Shown here: positions 1 to 9,750 of the stretch, one piece after another | Numbering within the stretch: position 1 is the stretch's first letter | How the letters are laid out: each line of letters opens with the position of its first letter | Assembly (NCBI GenBank): GCA_016840165.1 | Contig: JAEOSU010000009.1 | Location: 1-64,000 of the forward strand | From: Promethearchaeota archaeon | GTDB taxonomy: Archaea > Asgardarchaeota > Lokiarchaeia > Sigyniarchaeales > SOKP01 | Length of the DNA: 64,000 nucleotides | Reading direction: 5' to 3' | Made by a program: the position numbers and the translations under genes | The notes under the pieces: generated by a model | What the model was told of the DNA's origin: nothing | Databases searched by the model: none | The model's input: only the letters and a program-made list of their open reading frames with translations

Positions 1-447
1 GATAATCTAAAGTGGTGGAACGGCAAAAGATGGCTTCTATCCGGCGATATAGGTTTCATGGATGAACATGGATTTATTGAAATAAGAGATAGGAAAAAAT
101 CTTTAATAAAAGTTTCAGGGCATTCAGTTTTCCCCAAAGAAGTTGAAGAACTTATGGGAGGCCATGAGATGGTTGATGAGGTAGCTGTAGCAGGATTACC
201 AGACGAATATACCGGTGAAGCTGTAAAAGCATGGGTTACACTTAAGCAGGGATTTAAAGCAGATCGCGATATCACTTCTGATCAGCTTAAAGAATGGTGT
301 ATTGAAAATATGGCGAAATGGAAATCACCAAAATACATTGAATTCGTACGTAATCTGCCTGTAAGTATGACTGGTAAAGTACAGAGAAGAGCTCTCCAAG
401 AAAAAGACCTTGAAAAGATTGAAAAAGGGAGACAGATAAAAGGATAA
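1..447 (+). CDS. Acyl-CoA synthetase (AMP-forming), C-terminal part
   Basis: This is the end of an ANL-superfamily adenylate-forming enzyme cut by the window start; frame 1 is open from base 1, so the ORF-track start at 58 is internal. The visible 148 residues hold the hinge motif SGDIGFMDEHGFIEIRDRKK, which separates the large and small domains, and the C-terminal motif SMTGKVQRR, whose lysine (about residue 126 of the visible part) is the catalytic lysine for adenylation. Such enzymes activate a carboxylic acid with ATP and join it to CoA. The substrate cannot be told because the acyl pocket lies upstream. A T-rich tract follows the stop. Confidence 0.9.
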   Translation, partial: DNLKWWNGKRWLLSGDIGFMDEHGFIEIRDRKKSLIKVSGHSVFPKEVEELMGGHEMVDEVAVAGLPDEYTGEAVKAWVTLKQGFKADRDITSDQLKEWCIENMAKWKSPKYIEFVRNLPVSMTGKVQRRALQEKDLEKIEKGRQIKG

Positions 448-480
448 TTATTTCTTTTTTTTTTAATTTTTTATTTTTCA
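448..480 (+). terminator. Oligo-T terminator after the acyl-CoA synthetase
   Basis: Directly after the TAA the plus strand carries runs of T (a run of ten or more, then TTTTTT and TTTTT). Archaeal RNA polymerase terminates on such U-tracts without a required hairpin. The position at the end of a gene and before a separate gene supports this. Confidence 0.6.
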
Positions 481-556
481 TATTTCGTTTTGCATAAAGT
501 TAAATTAAATTAGTTTTATAATCTTAATAATTAAATCGGAAATCTGTGATCCCAGC

Positions 557-1441
557 ATGTCCGAAGCTTTTAAGCGAATAAGTTTAGCATGTCCTAAATG
601 TGGCATAGAAAAATCCGTTAAGGTCCCTTTGGAGCTATTTAATGGAAAGGGTTTTGGAATAATCAAAATACAAGTTCCACTTGGCGGTGTTTGTGAAAAA
701 CACAACTTTCTTGTGCTACTTAATAAAGAAGGTGCTGTTTTAGGATATGAAACATTCGATATGTTGGTATCAAAACCATCAGAAGCTGGAAAGGAAGAGG
801 GGTACCCAGAAGAGCCAAATTTACAGGAGGAACTACAACAATCTGAATCAAATTTACAGAAATATGTTAATAAGTTTGGATTCAATTGTATTGTTGGATA
901 TTTACATAGTAAACTTTTTGATTATCCCTCCTATCTCATATGTCGCGACGATGTGGAGGTACAAATCGATGAAATGGAAATATTGTTCAATGGCATTATC
1001 CCTCAAACTTATAGAAATTCTCATAAACTAAATGTTGTCTTATTTGATCCTGAAATTTATCCCCAACCAGGATATTATTATGCTCTGTCAAAAAACCGAC
1101 ATCAAGACGCATTCATTATCAACCCAAATCGTCATGTTATTAATGTTCCTTGGAAAACGAATATTGATTATGAAAAAGTAATGTTGCGAAATGCTTTAAG
1201 TGAGAATAACTCTCAAAATCAGGTCAAAAAACTATCAGAATATATTAATCACTTTATAAAAGATGTAGAACATACCGTCTTATTTTTAAAGAGTGTTAAA
1301 AAAATTAAAGAAAAAGATTTAATTAATAGTTTAAATCAAGCAAATCCCTTAACAACCTTTAATAAACCACGTCTACGATTAATCCGGGAATTCATAAGTA
1401 AGCAAATTACTCCTGAATTAGCCTCTAAAATTATAATCTAA
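557..1441 (+). CDS. Hypothetical protein with N-terminal zinc-binding domain
   Basis: A 294-residue soluble protein that I cannot assign. The N-terminus has CPKCG (Cys12/Cys15) followed 30 residues later by CEKH (Cys46/His49), a plausible zinc site around the stretch GFGIIKIQVPLGGVCEKHNF. I recall similar N-terminal modules recurring in Lokiarchaeal proteins in front of unrelated domains, but this was not searched. The middle contains a predicted beta-rich segment (LNVVLFDPEIYPQPGYYY) and the last 90 residues are helical and charged. There is no signal peptide or membrane segment. It is flanked by a terminator upstream and the convergent sugar kinase downstream, so it is probably transcribed alone. 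Confidence 0.75.
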   Translation: MSEAFKRISLACPKCGIEKSVKVPLELFNGKGFGIIKIQVPLGGVCEKHNFLVLLNKEGAVLGYETFDMLVSKPSEAGKEEGYPEEPNLQEELQQSESNLQKYVNKFGFNCIVGYLHSKLFDYPSYLICRDDVEVQIDEMEILFNGIIPQTYRNSHKLNVVLFDPEIYPQPGYYYALSKNRHQDAFIINPNRHVINVPWKTNIDYEKVMLRNALSENNSQNQVKKLSEYINHFIKDVEHTVLFLKSVKKIKEKDLINSLNQANPLTTFNKPRLRLIREFISKQITPELASKIII

Positions 1442-1452
1442 TCTCTTTCTGC

Positions 1453-3078
1453 TTATATATTTAGTCTTTTATGGGTTTTTCCCATTATTTTGTAGATGTT
1501 TATAAATTCGCTGTACAAATTATCATATGTTTCTCTATTTTCAGGATTCGGTGTATAGACATTTGCAACTTCACAACAACTCTGAACTTCATCCCATTTG
1601 AGATATCCCAGTCCAACTGATGCCATAAATGCCGCTCCACGAGCATTTGCTTGTATCGGATCCTTATTTTGACGTATTTTCCTATTTAATACATCTGCAA
1701 AAATCTGACACCATATGTTGCTGGTTGCCCCCCCTCCAATAATGGTTATTTCTGGCATTACTACATCCTTCTTTGTCATTCCTGGAGTAACTTTCATTTT
1801 TTCTTTTTGAATAAATTTTTCCACATAGGTGAGCAACCATTTTATATTATATGCGACTCCCTCAAATATTGCACGAATTATATGAGCTCGTGACATCTCT
1901 AATGAGAGATTATACAACCCGCCGCGAACAGAATGGTCATCAACAGGGGCTCTTTCTCCAAAAAGCCATGGTGTAAAGATTAGATTATTTGATCCTGCTG
2001 GAGTCTCTTCCACTATTCTATCAAAGATTTTATAGACATCGGGAACGGCCTCTTCTCTTAGGAGCTCGTCTTTATGGTATAATATCTTATCCCTAAGGAA
2101 TTGCAATGCTCCCCCCGCTATCTCTTGTTCATTAATAATCATATATTTACCTGGGATAGCTGCAGGAACGCTAGCCATATTATGGAAAATATCTGTTTTT
2201 TTGAATGGTACATGGCATAGTAACCAATCAGAAGTACCAACATATATATGACCTTCATAATCCCCTACTGCTCCAGAGCCTATTGTTGCTCCATATAAAT
2301 CGGGTGCTCCCATTATGACCTTCGTATCCTTATTTAAACCAAGTTCATCTGAAACTTCTTTACTCACTGTTCCTAATACATCAGTAGACCACTTTAAATC
2401 TGTTGGAAATTTGTCCGGATCAAGCTTTAACTTCTTTATTAATTTCTTTGAATATTTTATATCATGAATTTTCCTGATATCTGTAATCCAGTGCATTTGA
2501 ATAGAAGCATAAGAGGCAGCAAATTTACCTGTGAGTTTAAAATTTATATAATCTTGTGGTTCTAAGAAATTGTAAGTTTTCTCATAAATATCCGGTTTAT
2601 TATATTTGATCCAAAGAATATGAGCTACTGGGTCCTTACCCGACAAGCTAGGACCGCCTGCTGTTCTTTTCATCCAACTTAGCATCTTAAATAAAGAATA
2701 TCCAGAGACTTGAAACAAACTTTTATGCAACTTTTTCATATAGGAGGCTCCGCGGGTATCCATCCATATGATCGAATTCATTAGATGATTTCCATCTTTA
2801 TCTACAGCAACAGTCCCACTCCATTGACTAGTATCGCACACACCCACAATATCATCAATTGAAACGGTTCCTTTATCAATAACTTGTTTTGAAGTTTTTA
2901 AAATAGCATTCCACCATTCCTCAGGGTCTTGCTCTGCCCCTCCTCCTTTTTCCAAATACAATGGAACCTCTTGGAATGCCCACTCAACCACCTCGCCTGT
3001 TGTGCTCACCAGCGCAGATTTAGGTCCTTGAGTCCCGTGATCGATTGCTAAAATATACTTTTTTTCTGAATTTAACAT
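1453..3078 (-). CDS. FGGY-family carbohydrate kinase (xylulokinase-like)
   Basis: A 541-residue FGGY sugar kinase, which phosphorylates a pentose, polyol or related sugar with ATP. The N-terminus has the phosphate-binding motif of the actin/hexokinase fold (LAIDHGTQGPKSALV). The second domain carries the nucleotide-binding stretch IIGGGATSNIWCQIFADVLN and the helix QANARGAAFMASVGLGY typical of xylulokinase and glycerol-kinase relatives. Length matches the family (about 480-550). It is divergent from the aminotransferase at 3223 with about 145 bp between them. The exact substrate is not determinable from sequence alone; xylulokinase-like is the closest description. Confidence 0.88.
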   Translation of the reverse strand: MLNSEKKYILAIDHGTQGPKSALVSTTGEVVEWAFQEVPLYLEKGGGAEQDPEEWWNAILKTSKQVIDKGTVSIDDIVGVCDTSQWSGTVAVDKDGNHLMNSIIWMDTRGASYMKKLHKSLFQVSGYSLFKMLSWMKRTAGGPSLSGKDPVAHILWIKYNKPDIYEKTYNFLEPQDYINFKLTGKFAASYASIQMHWITDIRKIHDIKYSKKLIKKLKLDPDKFPTDLKWSTDVLGTVSKEVSDELGLNKDTKVIMGAPDLYGATIGSGAVGDYEGHIYVGTSDWLLCHVPFKKTDIFHNMASVPAAIPGKYMIINEQEIAGGALQFLRDKILYHKDELLREEAVPDVYKIFDRIVEETPAGSNNLIFTPWLFGERAPVDDHSVRGGLYNLSLEMSRAHIIRAIFEGVAYNIKWLLTYVEKFIQKEKMKVTPGMTKKDVVMPEITIIGGGATSNIWCQIFADVLNRKIRQNKDPIQANARGAAFMASVGLGYLKWDEVQSCCEVANVYTPNPENRETYDNLYSEFINIYKIMGKTHKRLNI

Positions 3079-3222
3079 AGTTAATATAAAAGTTCTAAAA
3101 CTAAATAAAGGTTTTTTGAATTATGACAAAAAAGGAAAATCAGTAATCTTCGTCGTAATTAAATTAATTAGTCTTTTTACTTTTTACTAGATAAGAATAA
3201 GGATCTTTTTAGAGGATTAGAT

Positions 3223-4623
3223 ATGGATTATGAAGAAAAAGTCACTAAAATAGAAAATATTGTAAGCCAACCATTAAAAAGATTTAAACCTGAAGAATTA
3301 AAAGGAATCATTGAAAGATACGAAAAAAATCACTCAAAGTCAAAGCAAGCATTTGAAAGAGCTCGAAAAGTTATTCCTGGAGGAGTTGAGCACAACTTAG
3401 CTTTTAATTATCCATTTCCTTTAACTAGTAAACGAGTTTACGATTGTTGGATGGAGACGGTTGATAATGTAACTTTACTAGATTATCTTATGTGCGGAGG
3501 TCCCATTATCCTAGGGCATAATTATAAACCATTGACCGAAAAAGTATTAGAGGTCATTAAAGAATCAGCTCCTTGCCATGGAATTACGAGCGAATATGAA
3601 TATTTAGCTGCGGAACAATTACAAAAACATTTTCCATCCTGTGAAAAAGTGCGATGGCTGCAGAGTGGAACAGAAGCAGATATGTTAGCTATACGGGTAG
3701 CTCGTGTATTTACAGGTAAAAAATACGTAATTAAAATTGGAGGAAGCTATCATGGTTGGTCTGATCAGCTACTTTATGACTTACATATACCAGGTACTGG
3801 AAGGATGGAGTCTCATGGAATTCCAAGGGATATTTATAAATATATTGATTCAGTCCCTCCAAATGATATTGAAGCTCTTCGTCAAATGTTTAAGGAAAAA
3901 AGAAAGGTTGCTGCGGTAATTATCGAACCAATGGGAGGCGAGAGCGGAGCTATTCCAGTTAGACCAGGGTATAACAAAGAAGTAGAAGAGTTATGCCGCG
4001 AAAATGAGACTCTACTAATATCGGATGAAGTAGTTTGTGCATTTAGATTGGATATGGGAGGCGGTCAAGCGTATTTTGGCTATACTCCTGATCTTTCAGT
4101 ATTTGGAAAGATAGTTGGTCATGGATATCCTTCGGCAGCAGCATTAGCGGGACGATCAGATGTTATGGCTACCGTTGCGGCAGGAGTTGGTGGAGGGGCC
4201 AAAAGAGCATATTGTGGTGGTACATTAGCAGCAAATCCGTTAACATGTGCTGCGGCATATTGGGCTATCAAATTTGTGGAAGAGACCAATGCTACTGAAA
4301 TTGCTGGTAAGGCAGCAACAAAATTATCAATAAGAATGAATGAAATTTTCGAAAAATATAATCTACCGTGGTTTTCCTACAACTTTGGTGGAACAGTCCA
4401 TTTCCATACCTCATGTGTGTTTGGTATTGATATAACGGATCCTAAACAAGCACCTCAAGTTAAAGAACGAAAAGAATTTATGGAACAAATGGGGGCTGCT
4501 TTAGTTGATCAGGAAATCATTTCCGTCTCAGGAAGTAGGTTTTATACTTGCATTCTTCATTCTGATGATATCATAAATCACACTATTCAAAAAGTAGATG
4601 CAATCTGTCAAAAGATTGAATAA
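3223..4623 (+). CDS. Class III PLP aminotransferase (glutamate-1-semialdehyde aminomutase-like)
   Basis: A 466-residue fold-type I PLP enzyme of the class III aminotransferase family, closest in layout to glutamate-1-semialdehyde 2,1-aminomutase. Visible hallmarks are the cofactor loop LQSGTEADMLAIRVAR, the PLP-ring aspartate in LLISDEVVCAFR, and the Schiff-base lysine K296 in VFGKIVGHGYPS. The N-terminal helix ending in ERARKVIPGGVEHNL is also typical of GSA-aminomutase-like proteins. No haem biosynthesis genes surround it; instead it sits between a sugar kinase and a sulfatase, so a role in amino-sugar or secondary amine metabolism is as likely as tetrapyrrole synthesis. The sulfatase begins 99 bases later on the same strand. 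Confidence 0.88.
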   Translation: MDYEEKVTKIENIVSQPLKRFKPEELKGIIERYEKNHSKSKQAFERARKVIPGGVEHNLAFNYPFPLTSKRVYDCWMETVDNVTLLDYLMCGGPIILGHNYKPLTEKVLEVIKESAPCHGITSEYEYLAAEQLQKHFPSCEKVRWLQSGTEADMLAIRVARVFTGKKYVIKIGGSYHGWSDQLLYDLHIPGTGRMESHGIPRDIYKYIDSVPPNDIEALRQMFKEKRKVAAVIIEPMGGESGAIPVRPGYNKEVEELCRENETLLISDEVVCAFRLDMGGGQAYFGYTPDLSVFGKIVGHGYPSAAALAGRSDVMATVAAGVGGGAKRAYCGGTLAANPLTCAAAYWAIKFVEETNATEIAGKAATKLSIRMNEIFEKYNLPWFSYNFGGTVHFHTSCVFGIDITDPKQAPQVKERKEFMEQMGAALVDQEIISVSGSRFYTCILHSDDIINHTIQKVDAICQKIE

Positions 4624-4722
4624 TTAAAATAATACCATCTATTTTCTTTATAAACAACTACTAATTTCAAATTTAGTCAAAATAAAAATTAATAAAGCAT
4701 TTTGACCAACTTTATTTAGATA

Positions 4723-6237
4723 ATGTCGGATAGACCGAATATCTTATTTTTATTAAATGATCATCAGACCTATTATGGACATGGAGAGATGTCGGGAGGT
4801 CCAAAAATACAGAGACCTCATTTTAAAAAATTAGCTTCTCAAGGCATCGAATTTTCTCATGCATATACTGCATGTCCTTTATGTGGACCAGCAAGAAGAA
4901 CACTTTTAACTGGATTATATCCTCATAATCACCGAGAATTGAAGAATGAGGTAAATTTTCCTTTCGATAAAGAAACCTATCTGGATATTTTAGGAGATAA
5001 TGGATATGATAACTATTATTATGGTAAATGGCATGCTGGTCCTGGTACTGCCCATGATCATCAATGTGAGGGTTTTAGCTACCCAAATTATAACAACCCC
5101 CTTACTAAACCAGAGTATCGGGCATATTTAAAAAGAAAAGGACTCCCTTTACTAAAAGCTCGAATCGTTCGGAGTTTCTGGGATCTTGAATGGAAAGTTC
5201 CTAAAGAGTATGGGATGCAAATTGGCAAAGAATATACACCATTAAGCCTAAATTATGAAGAAGGTGCATTTGGCATAATGACTACTCCATTAGAAACCCA
5301 CGAATCCTTTTTTCTTGCTAATCTTGCTTGTGAGAAATTAAAAGAAATTTCCCAATTAGATAATCATAAACCATTCAATATGAGGGTTGATTTTTGGGGG
5401 CCACATATGCCATACTTTGTAACTCAAGAACTTTTGGATCTGTATAATCCTGAGGAAATCCCCATACACCCAAATTTTGAATCAGATTTAAGCAATAAAC
5501 CAGAGATATATAAATTCGATTTTTATTATCCTATTAGCAAGAATGGAAGACTTCTTTATCCTAATCCACTTCCGTGGTCAGAATGGCAAAAAGTTCTAGC
5601 GATAAGTTATGCTCATAATACTCTAATAGATCAAGCAGGAGGTTTAATTCTCAATACTTTAGAAAGGTTAGGATTAGATGACAATACTCTTGTAATTTGG
5701 ACAACTGATCATGGAGATGGGTTAGCATGTCATGGAGGTCATTTTGATAAATACTCGTATATGCCAGAAGAAATGCTAAGAATACCCTTAGCTATAAAAT
5801 ATCCAAAAAAAATTCCCTCAGGTCAAGTAAGCGACAATCTTGTGAGTAATATTGATATTGCACCAACCATTCTTGATGCTGCAGGATTAAGCTTCAAAAA
5901 TGAAGTCGATGGTACAAGTTTGTTACCTTTGTGTTCGCGAGAAGATCATGAATGGAGGGAAGATCTCATGTGTGAAACCCATGGACACCATGGTCAAACT
6001 CATATAGGTAGAGCAATTCTAACAAAAAGCTACAAATATATTTTTAATTATAAGGATATGGATGAGTTATATGACTTAAAAATTGATCCCTATGAATTAA
6101 ATAATCTTATCTATGATGATAAGCAAAAAGAATTACTTGAAAATATGAAAAGTAGATTAAACAAATGGCGTTCAATAACAAATGATGAGATGGATAGAGC
6201 AACATTAAGAAAAATTGTGTCAGGAAAGATTCAATAA
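4723..6237 (+). CDS. Sulfatase (formylglycine-dependent type I)
   Basis: A 504-residue alkaline-phosphatase-superfamily sulfatase that hydrolyses sulfate esters. It opens with RPNILFLLNDHQ (calcium-binding aspartate region) and has the sulfatase signature CPLCGPARRTLLTG, where Cys54 of CxPxR is the residue converted to formylglycine. Further metal and substrate residues are visible in DFWGPHMPY and TTDHGDGLACHGGHFDK. There is no signal peptide, so the enzyme looks cytoplasmic. Neither a formylglycine-generating enzyme nor an anaerobic sulfatase-maturating radical SAM enzyme is recognised in this window. A phosphonate or phosphodiester hydrolase activity is possible because the superfamily is versatile. 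Confidence 0.9.
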   Translation: MSDRPNILFLLNDHQTYYGHGEMSGGPKIQRPHFKKLASQGIEFSHAYTACPLCGPARRTLLTGLYPHNHRELKNEVNFPFDKETYLDILGDNGYDNYYYGKWHAGPGTAHDHQCEGFSYPNYNNPLTKPEYRAYLKRKGLPLLKARIVRSFWDLEWKVPKEYGMQIGKEYTPLSLNYEEGAFGIMTTPLETHESFFLANLACEKLKEISQLDNHKPFNMRVDFWGPHMPYFVTQELLDLYNPEEIPIHPNFESDLSNKPEIYKFDFYYPISKNGRLLYPNPLPWSEWQKVLAISYAHNTLIDQAGGLILNTLERLGLDDNTLVIWTTDHGDGLACHGGHFDKYSYMPEEMLRIPLAIKYPKKIPSGQVSDNLVSNIDIAPTILDAAGLSFKNEVDGTSLLPLCSREDHEWREDLMCETHGHHGQTHIGRAILTKSYKYIFNYKDMDELYDLKIDPYELNNLIYDDKQKELLENMKSRLNKWRSITNDEMDRATLRKIVSGKIQ

Positions 6238-6369
6238 GTTTTAGATTATGTCATACTATACGTAGAATTATTTAGGACCATACTTTATTTTTCTTTACAG
6301 TACAATTATTCAACAGCAAAACCACTTAACTATTAAAGGTAATTAATTAATAAAATCCTAAACAAGTCT

Positions 6370-8496
6370 GTGAAAATTCATAAATCTATAATTTATGCAA
6401 TAGTAAAACAAATTTCATATGAGACTTTATTAGAAGAATTTCTTCAATACAGATCTGATGCGACTAATCGATTAGTTCAGAAATTTAGTAAAAATAGTAA
6501 AAGAATAAAATTAAAACTTCTTTCTAATAAAATATTTAATAGTATTATCTTGATAATTCAACCTATTTTTCTATTATTTACTTATATAAGCTTAGATCAG
6601 ACTATAACTGGAGATAGACACTTCCAAATTATATTATTTGCAAAAGCCATAAATTTGGAATTTTTTTTTGTTTTACAATTCTTTAACTTTCTATTATTAG
6701 GTATTTTTAATTTGAGTAGCATTATGTCCGGCAGAAATTTCGATTGGATTAATACTCTTCCTTTATCTCGTAAAGAATTGAAAAAATTATTTTTCTACTC
6801 TATCTACCACAATCTAAATTTACCAATCATAACAAATATGGTGACTTTTCCGATAATAATGCTTCTAGCTACTCAAAATTTTCTGGTTTTATTAGTTTCT
6901 ATAGGGGTATCAATTCTAAATAGTATCTTTACTCTCTCAATATTAATTATTTTAGGCGAAAAAATTGTTAAATTCATGATAAAGCATAAATCAAAGTCGA
7001 GAAAACCGCTATTCACTCAATTGATTAATTCTTTTAGTTATGTTATAATAATCTTTGGAGGTATTTATATTATTGAAATTGTAATGAATTTAATTGTCTC
7101 TTTCATATTAAATTTACCACAACTTAATTATTCTCCATTCTATAACATGATATTATTCTTGATACCATTTCCTTCTAATGTAAGTTATTTCATATTGATC
7201 TTTACAAATATACCTTCAATGCACATTATTTTTTGGCTTAACTTAATTTATGGTTTAGGATTATACTTAATTACAATATACTTTCTTCTTCGTAGATCAT
7301 TTAAATCGGTCGGTACCGTATTTTCACAAAAATTTAATCTAAGCGGATATGGTTCAGAAGAAAAGGATGAGTTTACAATTAATGTGAAATCCCATTATAA
7401 AGCATTTATTCGAAAAGACTTATTAATTGCTTCAAGAGATATCCAAACATCAATGAGTTTTATAATGCCCCTAATCATGTCTATAACCTTTACCTTTTTC
7501 TTTAATTTTAGTTTAATGAGTGGCAATATACCACTAACAAATATTTTATTTATAGATAACTGGTTGGTAATACTGGGATTTGCTCCCATCATTTCTGCCA
7601 TAATTGTAAATAGTATTTTAACTATTGATGAATTAGGAAGGACGGTTATGGATACACTACCTATTATCCGTCGAGAGCAAGCAAGGTCAAAACTTACCAT
7701 CATACTTTTAATACAAATACTTTCTGTTCTCTCTCCAACAGTTATTTATCTGTTCCATGATAGATTTTTTGATTTCTTCTTAGCTTTTTTGAGTGCTGTC
7801 CCTATTGTTTTGATATATTCGATCGTCACTTACCTATTAAGAATACGTTATTTTGGAAGGAAAAAATATTATTATACACTTAATGAAGTTTGGCCTGAGA
7901 ATAAAGTAGGAAAATGGACTTTAATTTTCACTGTAAATTACCTGTTTTATATAATTATTTTTGAAATCTCCTATTTTTTATTTTTAGTTTTTGGTTTTTT
8001 CATTTTTTTAGTTAGTGAAATAATCCTTTCCATAGTTATTATTCTCTTTTTAAAAAGCAGATTTGATAAATATTTCCCTATGGATTCAAAAAGAAAGTGG
8101 AGTTTAGGAATCGCAATTTTCCTATTATATTGTTACGTATTATTCAATATTTTCTTATTTAGCACAATTATATCATTCCCAATTGGTATTATTTCTTTAT
8201 CAGCATTAATAATTTTATCGGGATGCATTTTAATTGTGAAATTTCTTATAAAACAAAGGAATAAAAATAAAATCATAATGAGAAAACAAAGATCTCCAAA
8301 AATGATGAGAATAAGTGACAAAAAGATAAATAAATCAGTTATTTTTCTGAGTTTGGCAGTCTTATTTTTCATAGGTAGTTTAATTCCACGATTTGGTAAC
8401 TTTTTGCCATTTGCCCATTTGCTTATGGGTGCTTTTTTAATCCAACTTGGAATTTTAATATTCTATATCGCGTTTAAAATAAAAGGACGCAATTGA
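6370..8496 (+). CDS. Large polytopic membrane protein, ABC-2-type permease-like
   Basis: A 708-residue membrane protein with roughly 12 to 16 hydrophobic segments and a GTG start at 6370. Two features recall ABC-2 permeases: the cytoplasmic stretches DWINTLPLSRKELKKLFF and DTLPIIRREQARSKL, which occur before membrane helices in each half and resemble the LPLSRxE motif of exporter permeases, and an internal duplication-like layout separated by a hydrophilic linker (about residues 330-350). No ATP-binding subunit is next to it, so the partner must be encoded elsewhere or the protein acts differently. The next gene (8578) starts 81 bases later on the same strand. Confidence 0.7.
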   Translation: MKIHKSIIYAIVKQISYETLLEEFLQYRSDATNRLVQKFSKNSKRIKLKLLSNKIFNSIILIIQPIFLLFTYISLDQTITGDRHFQIILFAKAINLEFFFVLQFFNFLLLGIFNLSSIMSGRNFDWINTLPLSRKELKKLFFYSIYHNLNLPIITNMVTFPIIMLLATQNFLVLLVSIGVSILNSIFTLSILIILGEKIVKFMIKHKSKSRKPLFTQLINSFSYVIIIFGGIYIIEIVMNLIVSFILNLPQLNYSPFYNMILFLIPFPSNVSYFILIFTNIPSMHIIFWLNLIYGLGLYLITIYFLLRRSFKSVGTVFSQKFNLSGYGSEEKDEFTINVKSHYKAFIRKDLLIASRDIQTSMSFIMPLIMSITFTFFFNFSLMSGNIPLTNILFIDNWLVILGFAPIISAIIVNSILTIDELGRTVMDTLPIIRREQARSKLTIILLIQILSVLSPTVIYLFHDRFFDFFLAFLSAVPIVLIYSIVTYLLRIRYFGRKKYYYTLNEVWPENKVGKWTLIFTVNYLFYIIIFEISYFLFLVFGFFIFLVSEIILSIVIILFLKSRFDKYFPMDSKRKWSLGIAIFLLYCYVLFNIFLFSTIISFPIGIISLSALIILSGCILIVKFLIKQRNKNKIIMRKQRSPKMMRISDKKINKSVIFLSLAVLFFIGSLIPRFGNFLPFAHLLMGAFLIQLGILIFYIAFKIKGRN

Positions 8497-8586
8497 ATGA
8501 ATTTTAAAAATAAGCCATTAGTCAACTAAATTAAAAGAACCTTTTAATTTGAAATTTAATTTTATATCAGATAGGAAGTGGTTACT

Positions 8587-9612
8587 ATGGCAAAGCAAAT
8601 TGAAATAATAAAACCTTCAAATCTATTTAATGAAGATGGAACTCTCGTTCAACAAGGATGGGCACGAAAACCTATATTAAATTATAATAAAGAAAATATT
8701 GGAAAAGGCTGGAGCAGAATTAAAGAATGGGATCATTATTCCATATTGAACAAGGAGTTTGGATTTCAACTCACAATAGGAGATATTGGATATTTAACTC
8801 AAATGAGTTATGTGTGGCTTGATTTCAAAAAAAAGGAAAGATTCGGACGCTCAATTATGAAATTCTTTACTAAATCAAAAATCCTACCCCTAAGTTCTAC
8901 AGAAGACAGTATAATTGAATTTCCAACCGAAAAATTTAGTTCAATAATGGAGAAGAGAGGAAATAAGAGAATTCTCACTATAAAAGATGATACATTTTTG
9001 GAAAAGGGTATAGATGGGACAATTACTCTTACTGATAATCCCGATTGGGATAATACAGTTGTAGTTACAGGGTATAAGGAAGATCCAAAACGATTCTACT
9101 ACAACCATAAGATTAATATGATGCCCGCTGAGGGAGAAATCTCGTTAGGTGATAAATCTTATAGTTTTCAACCAGACACTTCTTTTGGTCTAATGGACTG
9201 GGGGCGGGGAATATGGCCGTATAAAACCCATTGGTTATGGGGTTCTGCTTGTGGTATGGTTGATGGAGTACCAGTTGCGTTCAATATTGGTTATGGGTTT
9301 GGGGATCTTTCAAATCATACTGAAAATATTATCTTTTATAACGGTAAAGCACATAAAATCGATGAGGTAACCTTTCATCACGAAAATCGTGATCCAACAA
9401 AACCTTGGGAATTTACTAGTAATGATAATCGATTTACTATGACTTTAGACCCATTAATCCCTCATACAGAAAAAATAAATTTTGGGTTAATTTATCTCAA
9501 CTCCTCGTTAATGCACGGCCTTTATTCTGGGAAATTAGTTTTAGATAATGGTGAAAAGTTGGAAATTAAGAACATGCTCGGTCATGCCGAAGATATCTAT
9601 TGGCGTTGGTAG
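8587..9612 (+). CDS. DUF2804 family protein
   Basis: This protein matches the DUF2804 family in its characteristic segments: an N-terminal NEDGTLVQQGWARKPILNYN, then GYLTQMSYVWLDF, MDWGRGIWPYKTHWLWGSA and a C-terminal half of short beta strands. The ORF track starts at a GTG (8578), but ATG 8587 is preferred because AGGAAG lies about ten bases in front of it, giving 341 residues. The family has a beta-sandwich-like fold and no established biochemical function. There is no signal peptide or membrane segment. It is preceded by the ABC-2-like permease and followed by the PIG-L/sirtuin pair. Confidence 0.85.
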   Translation: MAKQIEIIKPSNLFNEDGTLVQQGWARKPILNYNKENIGKGWSRIKEWDHYSILNKEFGFQLTIGDIGYLTQMSYVWLDFKKKERFGRSIMKFFTKSKILPLSSTEDSIIEFPTEKFSSIMEKRGNKRILTIKDDTFLEKGIDGTITLTDNPDWDNTVVVTGYKEDPKRFYYNHKINMMPAEGEISLGDKSYSFQPDTSFGLMDWGRGIWPYKTHWLWGSACGMVDGVPVAFNIGYGFGDLSNHTENIIFYNGKAHKIDEVTFHHENRDPTKPWEFTSNDNRFTMTLDPLIPHTEKINFGLIYLNSSLMHGLYSGKLVLDNGEKLEIKNMLGHAEDIYWRW

Positions 9613-9750
9613 TGCTTTTACTATATTTTCTTTCTATTATTTAATAAATTTCTGATTTCAATCCGATTTTAATTTAAAGAAGAAATATTTTTTTAGTATT
9701 AAAAATTAAAAACAAGCAGTAATAATCAAAAACAACATTCAATTAAGAAG

